Shown here: piece by piece, positions 41,986 through 53,189 of the stretch
Layout of the letters: each line of letters begins with the position of its first letter
How positions within the stretch are numbered: position 1 is the stretch's first letter
Origin: Symbiodinium sp. CCMP2592
Lineage: Eukaryota; Sar; Dinophyceae; Suessiales; Symbiodiniaceae
NCBI GenBank assembly: GCA_905221615.1
Contig: CAJNDT010003835.1
Coordinates: 267,501 to 331,500, forward strand
DNA: 64,000 nt
Direction of reading: 5' to 3'
Notes under the pieces: generated by a model
Databases searched by the model: none
Told to the model about the DNA's origin: nothing
The model's input: the letters and a program-made list of their open reading frames with translations, nothing else
Program-made: the position numbers and the translations under genes

Positions 41986-42692
41986 TGTATAATAATAATA
42001 ATAACAATAATAATAATAGAACCCTATAATGTCCCGTCTTCTGTCCCAAGGCTTCCTCTCGGATAAGGAAAGCACTTCTGAACCGAGAGGCTTCGTTTGG
42101 CGGAGTCCGAGGTGCGAGAGCGCAAACCCTCCACAAACCCCAGCCGACCCCTAAACAACTGACCCTTAAACTCCTAATTATGATATTCTTCTCCTAACCC
42201 TTGAAAGGATCCCTGAAACCGAACTCCCCAAAGCCCCGAAAAACCAATCTCTCAGGCCTGGCTTTTTGTCGGAGGCCATGGCGCCGTGGAGGAGGAAGAG
42301 CTGCAGAGGCTACCCGTCGCAGATCTTCTTTGTCTTCGGGTCTTAGGGTTTAGGGCATCTTTAGGGTACTGGTAGGGTTGAGGGTTTCGGGTAATTTAGA
42401 CTGGCAAAAAATGTCTATCAGGTTGCCGGGGTGTCTGCAGGGGTTGTATCAGGGCTTATGCAGGGTTGTTTTTTGGTTGGAGTCGTTGCATTTTGTGAGT
42501 GGGTTGGGGGGGAGGCGGTTCATTGATTTTGATTCGGGTGTCGAGTTTGGTGTGTCGGGTTATCGGACTTTCATTGGGGTCCCTTTCGGGAACTTTCGTT
42601 TTGGAGCCGCTTCGGAGGCGTATTTGCGATCTTATACCAAGAGTGGTGTAGGTGTAGGCTTTTAACTCATGGCTGTCACGGGGGACCAGTGC

Positions 42693-42985
42693 CTACAAAC
42701 AGGGCCTACAATCTGAGTGAGACTCGCTTTGGACCAGCTTATGCTTCTTTGCACACCCTTCGTGGGCAACTTCCGTGTCAGATCGACTCTGCTTTCGCTC
42801 CCGCTTACTGACTGGACTGATGCCGTGCCGTGCAAGAGATTTCCAAAGATCACGAAACCGCTTGCGGCAGAGTAAACAGGAGGCCTTGAGTTGGTGCAAG
42901 CTTGACGACGCTCCCCCCAGCAATCTTCGGGCAGAAAGCCAACACATCTGAGCATCGTAGTTCAGCTTTGCAAGCTGCAAGCTTT
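42693..42985 (-). CDS. Terminal exon, minus-strand gene block
   Basis: It reads LAKLNYDAQMCWLSARRLLG, then SCLLCRKRFRDLWKSLARHG, a basic stretch (KRERKQSRS) and a stop. It is preceded by a CTTGCAAAG-type acceptor. CxxC (CLLC) and basic clusters are visible. It is the most distal recognised minus-strand exon and may end the long gene upstream or a separate one. Confidence 0.45.
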
Positions 42986-43529
42986 TGCTCCTTCGACCAT
43001 GTACTGCTCAGCCACCGCTGTCTAGACTTACGTAGAGAGGTTCACGTGCACAAGCCCCAAACAATGAAGCTGAAAACCTAAGCCTGCAAACCCTGAAAAC
43101 TTAAACATATGAGCCCTATATTTTCTAAAGACCCTGAATCCTCAAATCTGCCAACCTCGTATCAAGAACTTCATGCCTTTGGAGGCATGAAATCAGCTGC
43201 ATCCTCAGCTGCTGTGAGAGGCCCGTGCTTGTGCTGGGATCTGGGGTCTATGACCTGGAGCCTTAAATCTGCACTGACCTGTGGCAAAAGTGCCCTTTCC
43301 GACCCGAACAATCCTCGCCTGCAGAGTGCGCGTTGCGAGAGTCCAAGCCCTGCACTTTCAGGTCTGGTGGTGTTTCCTTTAGGACGAAATGAAACCTAAA
43401 AGGGTTTAAGGTTCATATACCATACAGGGAATCATAGTAGTGAGGTATAGGGCCCTTACTTTTCAGGGTCATGTGGTCTTTCAGGTTAGGATCAGGGTTA
43501 AGGGTCTCGGTTAAAGCGGGATCTTAGGG

Positions 43530-43577
43530 TTCCCTAAACCCAAAACCCTAAACCCAAAACCCTAAACCCTAAACCGT
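43530..43577 (+). repeat. CCCTAAA array, nearly the last one to the right
   Basis: Short CCCTAAA/CCCAAAA units. Beyond this point the telomere-like motif almost vanishes; the only other clear cluster is at about 56208-56255. Confidence 0.8.
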
Positions 43578-43955
43578 GGCTGGTCGGGTCTGGGCCTTGT
43601 CTGGGCTGTTGGAGCCTTCAGGGCTCCTCTTGAGGCGCTTCGGGCATTTGAGGTTCGGGGTTTGAGGGTTTAAGGGTTTAAGGCTTCAAGAGGCTTGGAT
43701 GCAAAAAAAAAAAGGTTTAAGGCTTAAATCATAGGTGTCCCTATCGATTCTGCTTCGATTTCCCTCCTGCTTCAACTTATGGTTCTGCTTCGACTGGTCT
43801 GTTCTGTCATGGTGCTGCCTGCATCGCGCCTTTTTCTTGCACCCCTGCGAGAAGTCCCCATGTCGTGGCTGCGCAAGATGCTCTCGAACCGACTAGTTTT
43901 CACAAGCAACTTATCTGGTTCTCATGCTCTGCGTTCTAGCTGCTAGTCCTGCTAG

Positions 43956-44745
43956 TTAGTCGGTACGAGCTCTCTTGCCCTTCACAGCTTCGGAAGCCCA
44001 ACACCACACCATAAAGTACGCCTGGCTCATCGAGCGATGCGCCGGGCTGATTTGCTTGACCTCCTTGACTGACTCGTTCAGCTCGTGAACCGGGAGGTCA
44101 GGGTTGTAGGATGCAGCAGTCGACGCCCTAGGTTGGTCCACGATACGGGGAATGAACTGTCTGACCCCCTGCGAGATCAAGCGAACTGACAACACATACA
44201 CGTGCAGCGACACACTATTCTTTGAAAGAAGGCACTTGCTCTTGTACTGGCCACTGCAGAGGCGAGCTTGAAAAAGCGGTCGTGTGGCATCCCGGTGCTC
44301 CGTATGATAGATCGTGACGCCTTCCAAGGGGCCCCATTTCTCGAGCAAGAAGTCCGGCACCGTCGATGTGCAGGAAAGCATGCTCCTCGAGGCCCTGCTG
44401 CGTTCCGCAGCTCCAGGGGGAGCTTGATCCTGCCCAGAATTTCTGCGCCGAACTAGTCATGGGGCAGGATATGTTTTAAGGTAGCTGGCGCAGTCATCCG
44501 GCGTCCTGCTGGGCAGACGCCTCTTCGGGGGCTGCAGTGTCTTGCTCAGCTCCGGCAGCTTGATCAGCGGCTGCTTCCTACCATCTGAGCTGGCACGAGC
44601 ATAAGCTATACGTGTGCATAACACAGACGCAAACATCTCAGAAAGCTCGGCTTGCAGTCCTCTGCAGCAAGTTGCTCGAGCATTTGCTCCGCGCCCTCCC
44701 AGGCTGCATCCGGCTCAGCTATCATCTCCCAGACCTGTGCAATCA
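43956..44745 (-). CDS. Exon group of minus-strand block
   Basis: Successive exons, read right to left: IAQVWEMIAEPDAAWEGAEQ then MLEQLAAEDCKPSFLRCLRL; SDGRKQPLIKLPELSKTLQP then PKRRLPSRTPDDCASYLK; EILGRIKLPLELRNAAG; and TSTVPDFLLEKWGPLEGVTI then YHTEHRDATRPLFQARLCSG. Residue balance and frame changes at AG|G-like sites support spliced coding. No known domain. Confidence 0.5.
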
Positions 44746-44875
44746 GTCGCTTATCGCCTTGCATCCCAGAACACTGCCAGACTGCTTTCCTTCGGAATTC
44801 TATCAGATAGCCCTACTTGTGAATGTCACCCGGCAGCAGGCTCTCGAACTTGAATTTGAAAATATCATAGGGTGA

Positions 44876-45344
44876 CGGTGCGAGGATCAAAAACAAGTTC
44901 TGTTTTGGTGGCTACCAAAAAGCCGAAGGTAGCTGCAATGCTACTTTGCTGAACGTATGGGGATGCAAATACTGCTGGTCGTTTTGGGAGGAGGAATAGT
45001 CAAGGTTGGGGGGCTCATTGTTTCAGTTGACTTGGGATCCAAAGTCTCGGATAATGTGATTAATGAACAGCGTTGCCATATTATATTCCATACACTTAGG
45101 GCGTCAGGGGCTTGGGGTCCAGGGTCCCCGTTGTGGCAAAAGCTTCATGGAACGAGTTGAGTCCCAGATGGCCTGTGTTGTAACTGCTACATATAACCCA
45201 GGAATGCTCTATAACTTTAATTAAAATCTGATATACAATAATTTAGTCGACCCACCGCCCCACATCCCCAAGTGCTTAGCACAGCCGATCCGACCCCCAT
45301 ACCCCTGAGTAATACTTTCGAATCTTCATAACTGTGTAATAACA
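44876..45344. other. Gap between exon groups, no signal
   Basis: No coding recognised on either strand. Probably intron or intergenic spacer. Confidence 0.4.
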
Positions 45345-45820
45345 TTACCTGCAAAGACACAGATTCAGATCTTGATCCAGGGTCTTCGGGCGGGTTTTGT
45401 TCTCTGCTGGGCGGGGCAAACGCATAATCGTCCGACCTTGATGACTTCCAATATCAACAGACCGGTAAAACTTATATAATGGAAACTGACCGCACACTGG
45501 AGCCTCGGGGACCTCCTCGTCTTCCTCGTCCTGCTCTGCGTCGGAGCACTTCTGCCTTCTCTTTGCATCCAAATCCGATAGGATTTGTTCGAGCTTCGCC
45601 AGATTCTCCTCTGACAAGGCTTCGCGCACGATAGGCAACCGCATCAGTGTGCGGATCTTTTCGGATTTTGAAGCGTTCTTCCTCAACCGCTGGCCATAGC
45701 AGTTGATCATTCTGCTCAGGCAGTCCGATGTAATCTTCAAGATCCCACGGCTCGCGATCAGCGAGACCAAGAGGGGCATGGCTTTCAGGGCCCTTCTCAG
45801 AATCAAGGAAGTCCCCAGCT
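45345..45820 (-). CDS. Exon group of minus-strand block, helical/acidic
   Basis: It reads PLLVSLIASRGILKITSDCL, then ASKSEKIRTLMRLPIVREAL, SEENLAKLEQILSDLDAKRR and an acidic run (DAEQDEEDEEVPE). The 20-residue helices and acidic linker are typical of this block. The frame stops at 45345, past a probable splice donor near 45460. Confidence 0.55.
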
Positions 45821-46069
45821 TCGTGGCCAGTTTGACATCGCAGCAATGTACCGAGAAATCGAAGCACTGGACCTTCAGGGGTCATGCTTGTTTCGTGCAT
45901 ACAAAGCAGCATTTTTTCCGCCTTGCCTCCGTAAAGCTCAAAAGCAGCTTGTTAATCTTCCTGTCTCAACAATCTCACGTTGCTGTGGCAACTGAAGCAA
46001 GAACAGACTAACGTCTACACTTCTTCTACACATTGCTCTAAATGCGGCTAATGTGTCCCTCCGCCATCA

Positions 46070-46510
46070 ATAACAAGAGCTTTGACAATGTCGTTCTCCG
46101 TCGTCAAGACATCGTCGATCTCCCAAACCGGAGGCCTTGCAGCCACGTGCTCTTCATCCACGGCCTCGGCCGGCCTCTTCCCTCGGAAAACCAGCTCCAG
46201 CTCTCGCAGTCGCAGTGCCTGCAGTGGAGCAGGACAGGTTCAACAAACATTTCTGGCATATTGGGATGAGGCAAACCTTGCAAATGCGAACTGTCAAACA
46301 TGGCACGGGGCAGGAAGTTTGAACACCGTTCTGATTGTTTGGAGAAGCTTGCTTGACTCACCTTTAAACCTTGGGTTCAAGGTGCATAAGCCACCCCGGG
46401 GTTGTTGCCCAACGACATGTAGTACTGGCCGTTCACACTGATCAGCATGCCCTTCTGGATGAGTCCGGCGACCCAGAAGTTCTCGGATGCCAAAGCCAGC
46501 TCCAGGCCGT
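46070..46510 (-). CDS. Two exons of minus-strand block
   Basis: About 46510-46405 reads LALASENFWVAGLIQKGMLI then SVNGQYYMSLGN. About 46235-46070 reads ALRLRELELVFRGKRPAEAV then PPVWEIDDVLTTENDIVKAL. Both use GC-rich host-like codons. The plus-strand frames over them are shadows. Confidence 0.5.
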
Positions 46511-46556
46511 TCCTGGCATCAGCACTGTCTAGGGTCTTAAGTCTCAGGTCTCCCAT

Positions 46557-47491
46557 TCAGAGGGCATCATGGATTCTGGCGAGGCGCTTCTTCGCTTCGA
46601 TGAAAGCCTGCATGTGGTTCAAGCCCCCTTTGTTGTGGTGGTGCGCCGACGTCGACACAAAGTCGGAAAGGATCTTGTCGATCTGGACATGCTGGCCTAG
46701 GTAGTGCAAAGCAATGTACACAGCAGAAACGAAAAGCACAGCGGAGCGGCACCTGTACAGCAGTTGCCACACTTGTTATTTCTTCAATCTTTGTCCAGCA
46801 TGGATCAAGTTCCAGGGAGCGCTGCTCTCATATTAAAAAATCATTTAGTCAGGGTGTCTTGAGGGAAGCCACGGCTACTGGCCAAGGTGCTGCCAGTGAA
46901 CGTTTCCGGGCAATAGATCTTTTGCTTGATGCCGCGAATGCTTGCACCCTCCCAATCGCGGTCGACCAGGTGGACGGCGGGCGCCTGTTCCTCCTTGTCC
47001 GTCAGCTTGTGGTACACCGCTTTGACGGCGATGCTGCTGAGGGCTGTCATAGAGGCTTTGCCGTTCTTGCAGCTTCTCTTCACGCTGTCTTGAATGGTGG
47101 CAAACTGTTCTTCAATGTTGGCTGATTGTGTCAACATTGGAAACCAGCTGGAGACAAGGCTGCGGGCTGTGTCATCCATCTTGAAGTCGGCTTCGTGAAG
47201 AGCCACGAGGAGCTCCCGATAGCACTGCCACTTTGTGTAAGAGCAAAGCTTGTCGAGGCAAGCAGCTCCTGCAGAGCTGCTTTCCAGCTCCAGCACGACA
47301 CTCCACTCCTTCTTCAAGGACAGCAGGATGTCCGTCTTGGTCCTGTCCAAGTCACGAACTCTGCTGCTGTCCCGGGCCAACAGCCCCGCACAAGAACCGG
47401 GAGCCGACAAGAGGTACAACCTGTAGCAGGAGATCTCGTAGATGCAGCTGAGAACAGCATCGAGGAAATCCCTCAGCAGATCTTGTCGCAC
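46557..47491 (-). CDS. Exon group of minus-strand block, large helical domain
   Basis: Right to left: MRQDLLRDFLDAVLSCIYEI, KKEWSVVLELESSSAGAACL, CSYTKWQCYRELLVALHEAD, IEEQFATIQDSVKRSCKNGK and LTDKEEQAPAVHLVDRDWEG in one open frame to about 46880. Then a separate exon at about 46720-46557 reads VQIDKILSDFVSTSAHHHNK and GGLNHMQAFIEAKKRLARIH. This is the longest uninterrupted coding block of the locus. No family recognised. Confidence 0.6.
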
Positions 47492-47739
47492 ACTGGGCCG
47501 TCGGCGAGTCAGAACCAGCTCCTCGGTATCTATAGCATACAGATTGCGTAATTAGTATAGCCCGGCGGAGTAGCCCGGGAACTTACGTCGAGCAGCAAAA
47601 TCAGCATGAGCAAATTCGTTGAAATTATGAAGCGAAATAGTTTGGTTGTCTTAGCCATCAGAAAGCATCACTATCACATTGTTCTGCTTTAGCATGTGGA
47701 CACATTCGTGTCGTGCAATAGCTGCGTGCGACTACGGAC

Positions 47740-48135
47740 TTCGATCCTGGACAAGCCGCGTGCGACTCGGGCTTTCGCGGAATAGCCGCGGCCGAGGCCA
47801 GATTCGCTGACTAGCCGCGGCGGCTCGGGATGTTGCGGAATAGCCGCGTGCGAGTCGAGATTCGCGGAGAAGCCGCGGCTCGGGAATTTCGCGGAATAGC
47901 CGCGTGCGAGTCGAGATTCGCGGACTAGCCGCGGCTCGGGAATTTCGCGGAATAGCCGCGTGCGAGTCGAGATTCGCGGACTAGCCGCGGCTCGGGAATT
48001 TCGCGGAATAGCCGCGTGCGAGTCGAGATTCGCGGACTAGCCGCGGCGGCTCAGGGATTTCGCGCAGTAGCCGCGTGCGACTAGGACCAATTATATCCAG
48101 GATTTCGCGGATTAGCCGCGTGCGACCGCAGAATT
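47740..48135. repeat. Array of the GCGGACTAGCCGCG palindromic motif
   Basis: A tandem unit of 56 bases with three near-exact copies (CGGGAATTTCGCGG starting at 47881, 47937 and 47993), flanked by diverged units. Each unit holds two half-palindromes, CGCGGAATAGCCGCG and CGCGGACTAGCCGCG. It falls between exons at 47491 and 48630, so it is probably intronic. The same motif in opposite orientation forms arrays at 60809-60960 and 63625-64000. Confidence 0.9.
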
Positions 48136-48339
48136 CGGCGGCTCTCTGCTTCCCACAGGAGAGAATTAGGCACGTTTGCCGGAGCCGGTAAACACTAAGG
48201 ATTTCGCGGAGTGTAGTCGCGAACATGTGGAGTTACGGGTATCTAGCGGCCGCACGGACCAGCTGCATGCAGCGTGAGGAATATTTACGCAAGCTCGCTA
48301 TTGGCTGAATCAGTTGAATTGAAACCTATGTAATTGTGG

Positions 48340-48480
48340 CAGGGCTGGTTTCTGTCCGACAAGGCACATGCCCGCATGCAGACAAGCAGGAAGATAGACA
48401 GACAGATCGACGGATAGACTGACAGACAGGCAGGCAGACAGGCAAGCAGGCAGGCAGACAGACAAAGAGTCAAACAGGGA
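48340..48480. repeat. (CAGA)n-rich tract
   Basis: Degenerate CAGA/GGCAGACAGG units. Confidence 0.8.
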
Positions 48481-48629
48481 CGGCGAGACGACGACGGCGA
48501 GACAGCAGGGAGAGAGAGGGAGAGCTAGAGACTATAGCAGCTTTGTAAATCAAGTACCCACTCACGCAGCCATCACGGTTTGTTTGAAAACCCTGAAGTC
48601 ATAACTACAGCTTCGAGCGGATCCCCTAG

Positions 48630-48863
48630 TCAGAACATATGTTCGGGGCACATGCAATCCTGGATATGCGAAGAAGGCACATTCGCCCGCAGCTCGACGT
48701 CGCAATCCATCTGGAGACGGGCCATCCCTGTCGGGCCAAGGGCATCTTGCAAGAGGCGGTCCAAGCGTCGGTCGAAGCTGCTCGAATTCGCGAACGCCGT
48801 GTGCTCTTGGAGGGATCCCAACATGCTTTTCGTGCTTTGCTTAGATGCAAGTCCACACATCAC
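48630..48863 (-). CDS. Exon of minus-strand block
   Basis: Best frame reads MLGSLQEHTAFANSSSFDRR, then LDRLLQDALGPTGMARLQMD and VELRANVPSSHIQ. Two other open frames overlap; this one has the most protein-like composition and matches the strand of its neighbours. Confidence 0.45.
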   Translation of the reverse strand: MMCGLASKQSTKSMLGSLQEHTAFANSSSFDRRLDRLLQDALGPTGMARLQMDCDVELRANVPSSHIQDCMCPEHMF

Positions 48864-49325
48864 ATCAGACCGTTCGTCAGATGAGGCTGCAAGGCCTGAA
48901 ATGCAATCAAGCTACCAAATCCAAGCACAGCTCAACCCAGACATCGCTGAGCAAGACCATGCCCTCGAAGAGGAGATGCGCTTCTTCGTCTACCAATGCC
49001 TGGCATCGGGAACTCGCGACTCGCGACTGGTGCACACTGTCTGCAATACGCTACGATCTCCACCCGCCGGCCACCCTCAAAAAAAAAAAGCTATCAGTTT
49101 AAACTCAGCTGTTACAGCACACGGTGCCCTGAGGAAGTATTGGACAGAACCGTTGCTTCGGGTTGGCCACATCATGCTTCCCCGAGCTAAGCCGTGGAAT
49201 TCGCTGCTGGGGGGCAGCAACAGACTACATCGAGAAGGATCAATGCACCCTCGTTGTGGTCAGCAAACGAAGCCCCAAACTGGGTGCCGAGTAGATGCTC
49301 ATGGCTCATGGGGTCGGCCCCAAGA

Positions 49326-49939
49326 TTATGAATCACCCAATTTCTGCCCAGCCACACGAATGCAAAGATCGAGCACCTTTTGGTACTTCTGACCTGCTTC
49401 CGCACGTTCGTCTGGCTGGAACTTCGCAAAGGGGTTCAGTCCTTCCTGTCCAGGCACCAAAACAATACATGCATCTTCAGGAATCACAGACGGACGAAGA
49501 TGTTGCGTCCTCCATGCAGCTCCAGAAGACGGCAAGCAAAGTCGAGCTGTAGTACTTGCGGAAGGCTTTCGCGCAATGGCCCCAGCTGCACCATCTCGAG
49601 TGGGAGTACGTAGCTCCGTTTCGCCTCAGCTATAGGGATTAGCGTCCATGGTTTCGAAACCTGCTGCTGCCCAGTTTCTTTGTGGCTTTGTCCACAATCT
49701 CGCAGATGATCTGGAAGGACTCCATGTTCTCGACGGAACAGTCGTATCCGCTCCTGGCGAACGGGCGTTGCAATGCTTGCCTGCTGCCGCGTGCTCTGAT
49801 CATTGCCGACCAGGCACTCGTGCAGGATGCTGCTTCCGAACAGTTGCATCAAGACATCATCCATCTGTGCCTTTGCAGGCAGCGACTTGCAGCAACGGAG
49901 TGACGATGCTGGTTTCATCGGACACCCTGTTCCGCACAA
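49326..49939 (-). CDS. Exon group of minus-strand block
   Basis: Blocks read right to left: AQMDDVLMQLFGSSILHECL then VGNDQSTRQQASIATPV; SKPWTLIPIAEAKRSYVLPL then EMVQLGPLRESLPQVLQLDF; and, after a frame change, PEDACIVLVPGQEGLNPFAK then FQPDERAEAGQKYQKVLDLC. The frame change indicates an intron near 49500. Confidence 0.5.
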
Positions 49940-50419
<480 letters not shown>

Positions 50420-50420
<1 letters not shown>

Positions 50421-50620
50421 TTCTTTTAGTAGTGTACTAGGAGCCCAAAAGAACATGCCCCCACAGGACCGCTAATGCTCATGATGCTTGCCCACCTGCC
50501 CCGAAAGAACCCACTGATGCTCATAATGCTCGCTGATTTGTGCCTCAAATCAGCCGTTCTTTTAGCAGTGTACTCGGAGCGTACTCGGAGCCCAAAAGAA
50601 CACGCCCCCACAGGACCGCT
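50420..50620 (+). repeat. Direct duplication flanking about 80 bases
   Basis: TTCTTTTAG(T/C)AGTGTACT..GGAGCCCAAAAGAACA(T/C)GCCCCCACAGGACCGCT occurs at 50421-50473 and 50557-50620. The second copy carries an internal GTACTCGGAGC doubling. Confidence 0.75.
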
Positions 50621-50789
50621 GTTGCTCAGTTGGAGCACGTATGAGAGTGAGAGGGATAGAGACAGTGAGTGAGGGAGTGAGTGAGTGAGTGTGAGAGAGA
50701 GAGAGTCGGTCGAGAGAGACAGAGCGACTAAGCGACCGAGCGAGGAGAGGGAAACGAAGGCGAACGAAGACCATTGAGGCCAAGCTGCA

Positions 50790-51871
50790 AATTGCAAGTA
50801 CCTTGCAGCTGCTTCCTTCCAGCTGTTGCCCACTTTGTTCGTCTGCCATGGACATTTCCGCGCTTTCATGAGCCATGAGGTCAAGCTGTACATTCCTCAA
50901 CTGAGCAGGGCAGATGAAGCGTGCGGCTCATTTGTTTTAGCAAGGCTTACCACAGTATTGCCGCCCAGTAACTGGCAACACCTGGGTTGCAGTGCATCAC
51001 TCGTAGGTAGTGATTGGACAACTTGTGCCTCGGTCTGAACGCTTCCACTCAAACTTCCCTGCAGAAGCATGCCCAAAGCCCTAGTGCATCTCCTCAAAGT
51101 CAAGGTGCAATTCGTCCCGCAGCAGCATGACCGAAAATCCGGCACTTGCCATCCATGCAAACGAACAGTACAAACTGCTCCCTTCGTCTGGGGCAAGGAT
51201 CAGCCTCAGGTCTTCACGTGAAGTCTCCGTGATGGCATCCCAGGAGGCCTCGCCATTGTGCGGGTTCCAAAGGAAATGCTGCTTGTTCTTGTTGGCGACT
51301 CTCTGTTCGCCTGCACTCAGATCGACGGGGCGAAGTCTCGTCGTTGGCAGCAGCATTTCGAGACCCAGGATGTCCAACACGTGCAAGACGCATCGGAGCT
51401 GCTCTCGAGCGGCCAGTTTCTTCTGCTTGATTCTGGACAGCGTCTTCGGCCTTGGCGTGAGATTAGCTTCCGCAAGCAGTTTGCTGCTCCAAGCTGCAAA
51501 GATCATAGACCAACCAATCCGAGAAACAGCTTGCGAGCACTGGCCTCCCTTCCCTGGGCGACGTTGCTGGCCCAGTTGTCAGCCACCTTCTGTGCCTCGT
51601 CCAGCTTCGTGGAAACAGAGGCCGTGGAGGTCTGCAGGTCAGCCAGCTTTTGCAAAGGCATGCTGGCTGCGCATCGACCGGCATAGACGACGGCGCTCCA
51701 CACCTCAGGCGTACTTGCAATGGATGGATGGCAATTTTGGCAACTTGTCGCCAACGACTGCCAAGCTGCATCCAAAGTCCCTTTCGGGCTCGAGTCTGCC
51801 ATGACCAGAATCGAGCGAAATTTCTGGGCGGCCAGGTCCTGAAAGATAGAAAGACTGATCGTGCTTTCCAT
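50790..51871 (-). CDS. Exon group of minus-strand block, 'APDEGS' exon
   Basis: About 51860-51500 reads DLAAQKFRSILVMADSSPKG, TLDAAWQSLATSCQNCHPSI and STKLDEAQKVADNWASNVAQ. Then 51470-51081 reads NLTPRPKTLSRIKQKKLAAR, REQLRCVLHVLDILGLEMLL, EDLRLILAPDEGSSLYCSFA and AGFSVMLLRDELHLDFEE. A further short exon near 50895-50790 reads AQLRNVQLDLMAHESAEMSM. The LILAPDEGS segment seems to me characteristic of a widespread dinoflagellate family; its activity is unknown. Confidence 0.55.
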
Positions 51872-52019
51872 GTGCTCGGTGCTGCTTTATCTACCGGTCC
51901 TGTCGGATCTCGTTGGCAGACTTCTGCCAGTAGCGATACAAAAAATCGCTGGCTAACCTCAGTTAGAAGAAGGCTGCCTCTTGAGACGAAGAAAGAGGCC
52001 AAGCTGCATCTCGGAAGCC

Positions 52020-52848
52020 GATTCGCGTGAGCAGGAAGCACGTCTTGCAAGCCGAGGCTGACGAGTGTGTCGTCTGTGCCACCCAGGGTTCCTGAAGCCT
52101 TGTGCAGCCATCGGTTCATTGTAACCAGATTCTTGGGCTTGATGTCCATCCGCAGAGATCTCCCGTCCCTCGGAGGAAGTCTTTTACGGCATGACAGGTC
52201 TGATGATGGATGAGGAAAATTGACCACACTCGGCTGCTATTCGGAGTTGCTGTCGCGCCGGATGATAGTCGTCACCAGGCGAGGGAGGCGGCATGACTTG
52301 CATCAGCTTGGCCGGGGTGGTTATCTCGGCCTTCTGGCTCAAGATGTGGATTAATCTCTTCTGCAGCCGAGCATTCCGGCAGCGGCCCTGACAAAGACAT
52401 CTGAGATCTATCATTCTATTGAAAAGAAAACGACTCTTGTTCAAGCACTCAATCGAAAAAACAAGCTTCCTGGCACACCAGCTCATCGTGTGCGCCCCGC
52501 AGGATGAACCATGCCACGGAGGACAACGGAATGCCTCTGGGGGTCGAGATATGTAAGAAGCAACATGGACAGCAGACACAGGCCGACCTGTCTGGAGCTT
52601 CTGCTGTGTGCTTGTAAAAATTTTCGTTCTCTTCCACCTGGCATCTCGAGGCACATGCCATGTGCTCGCAGACAAAAGGACTTCGAGCTATGCGGCCTCT
52701 CACTCCAGCCGACGAAGTCCAATGTGGCCGCCCAAGCCTCCAGATTCACTTCGCCGTCCTCGATCTTCAAAGTACCTAGAGAAGGAAAGGCCACAGGGTT
52801 TTGTGCGACTGAATGGCGGCAGCTGTGAAACTTAATTACTGCTTGCAA
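52020..52848 (-). CDS. Exon group of minus-strand block
   Basis: Right to left: TLKIEDGEVNLEAWAATLDF then VGWSERPHSSKSFCLRAHGM and CLEMPGGRERKFLQ (52770-52610); ARLQKRLIHILSQKAEITTP then AKLMQVMPPPSPGDDYHPAR (about 52385-52240); SLRMDIKPKNLVTMNRWLHK then ASGTLGGTDDTLVSLGLQDV (about 52165-52030). Each block changes frame, consistent with introns. Confidence 0.5.
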
Positions 52849-53189
52849 CTGAAGCTGCAGACTGGCACATGGGGCAGGAGCTCGACGGTCAGATTTGATG
52901 GGAGACAGTGAGAGCAGACCATGTTGATGGCTGCCAGCGCAGCCTTCTGATGCTTGGGGCTGCAGCTGCGTACTTGCAGCACTGAAGCAACCTGGGGATA
53001 CACTCCAGACATCGACTCTGAGTGCTTGGCAGGGAGTAAAGAATCCGACCTCTTAGTCTATCTGTGCGGCCCCAGGAGCTGTCAGAAAGTAGCCTGGGAA
53101 TGTGAGCCCGTTGAATGGTATCCGCACAGGCTGCTCTCCCGTGTCAATGCGCTTGCCCTTGTAATTGCTGGCACGGAGAATATGCCGCT

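Noticed and set aside
47740-48135. CRISPR-like array of regular repeats
   Set aside because: There are no unique spacers, the 56-base units repeat as a whole, and the context is a eukaryotic intron. It is a tandem satellite with palindromic motifs.
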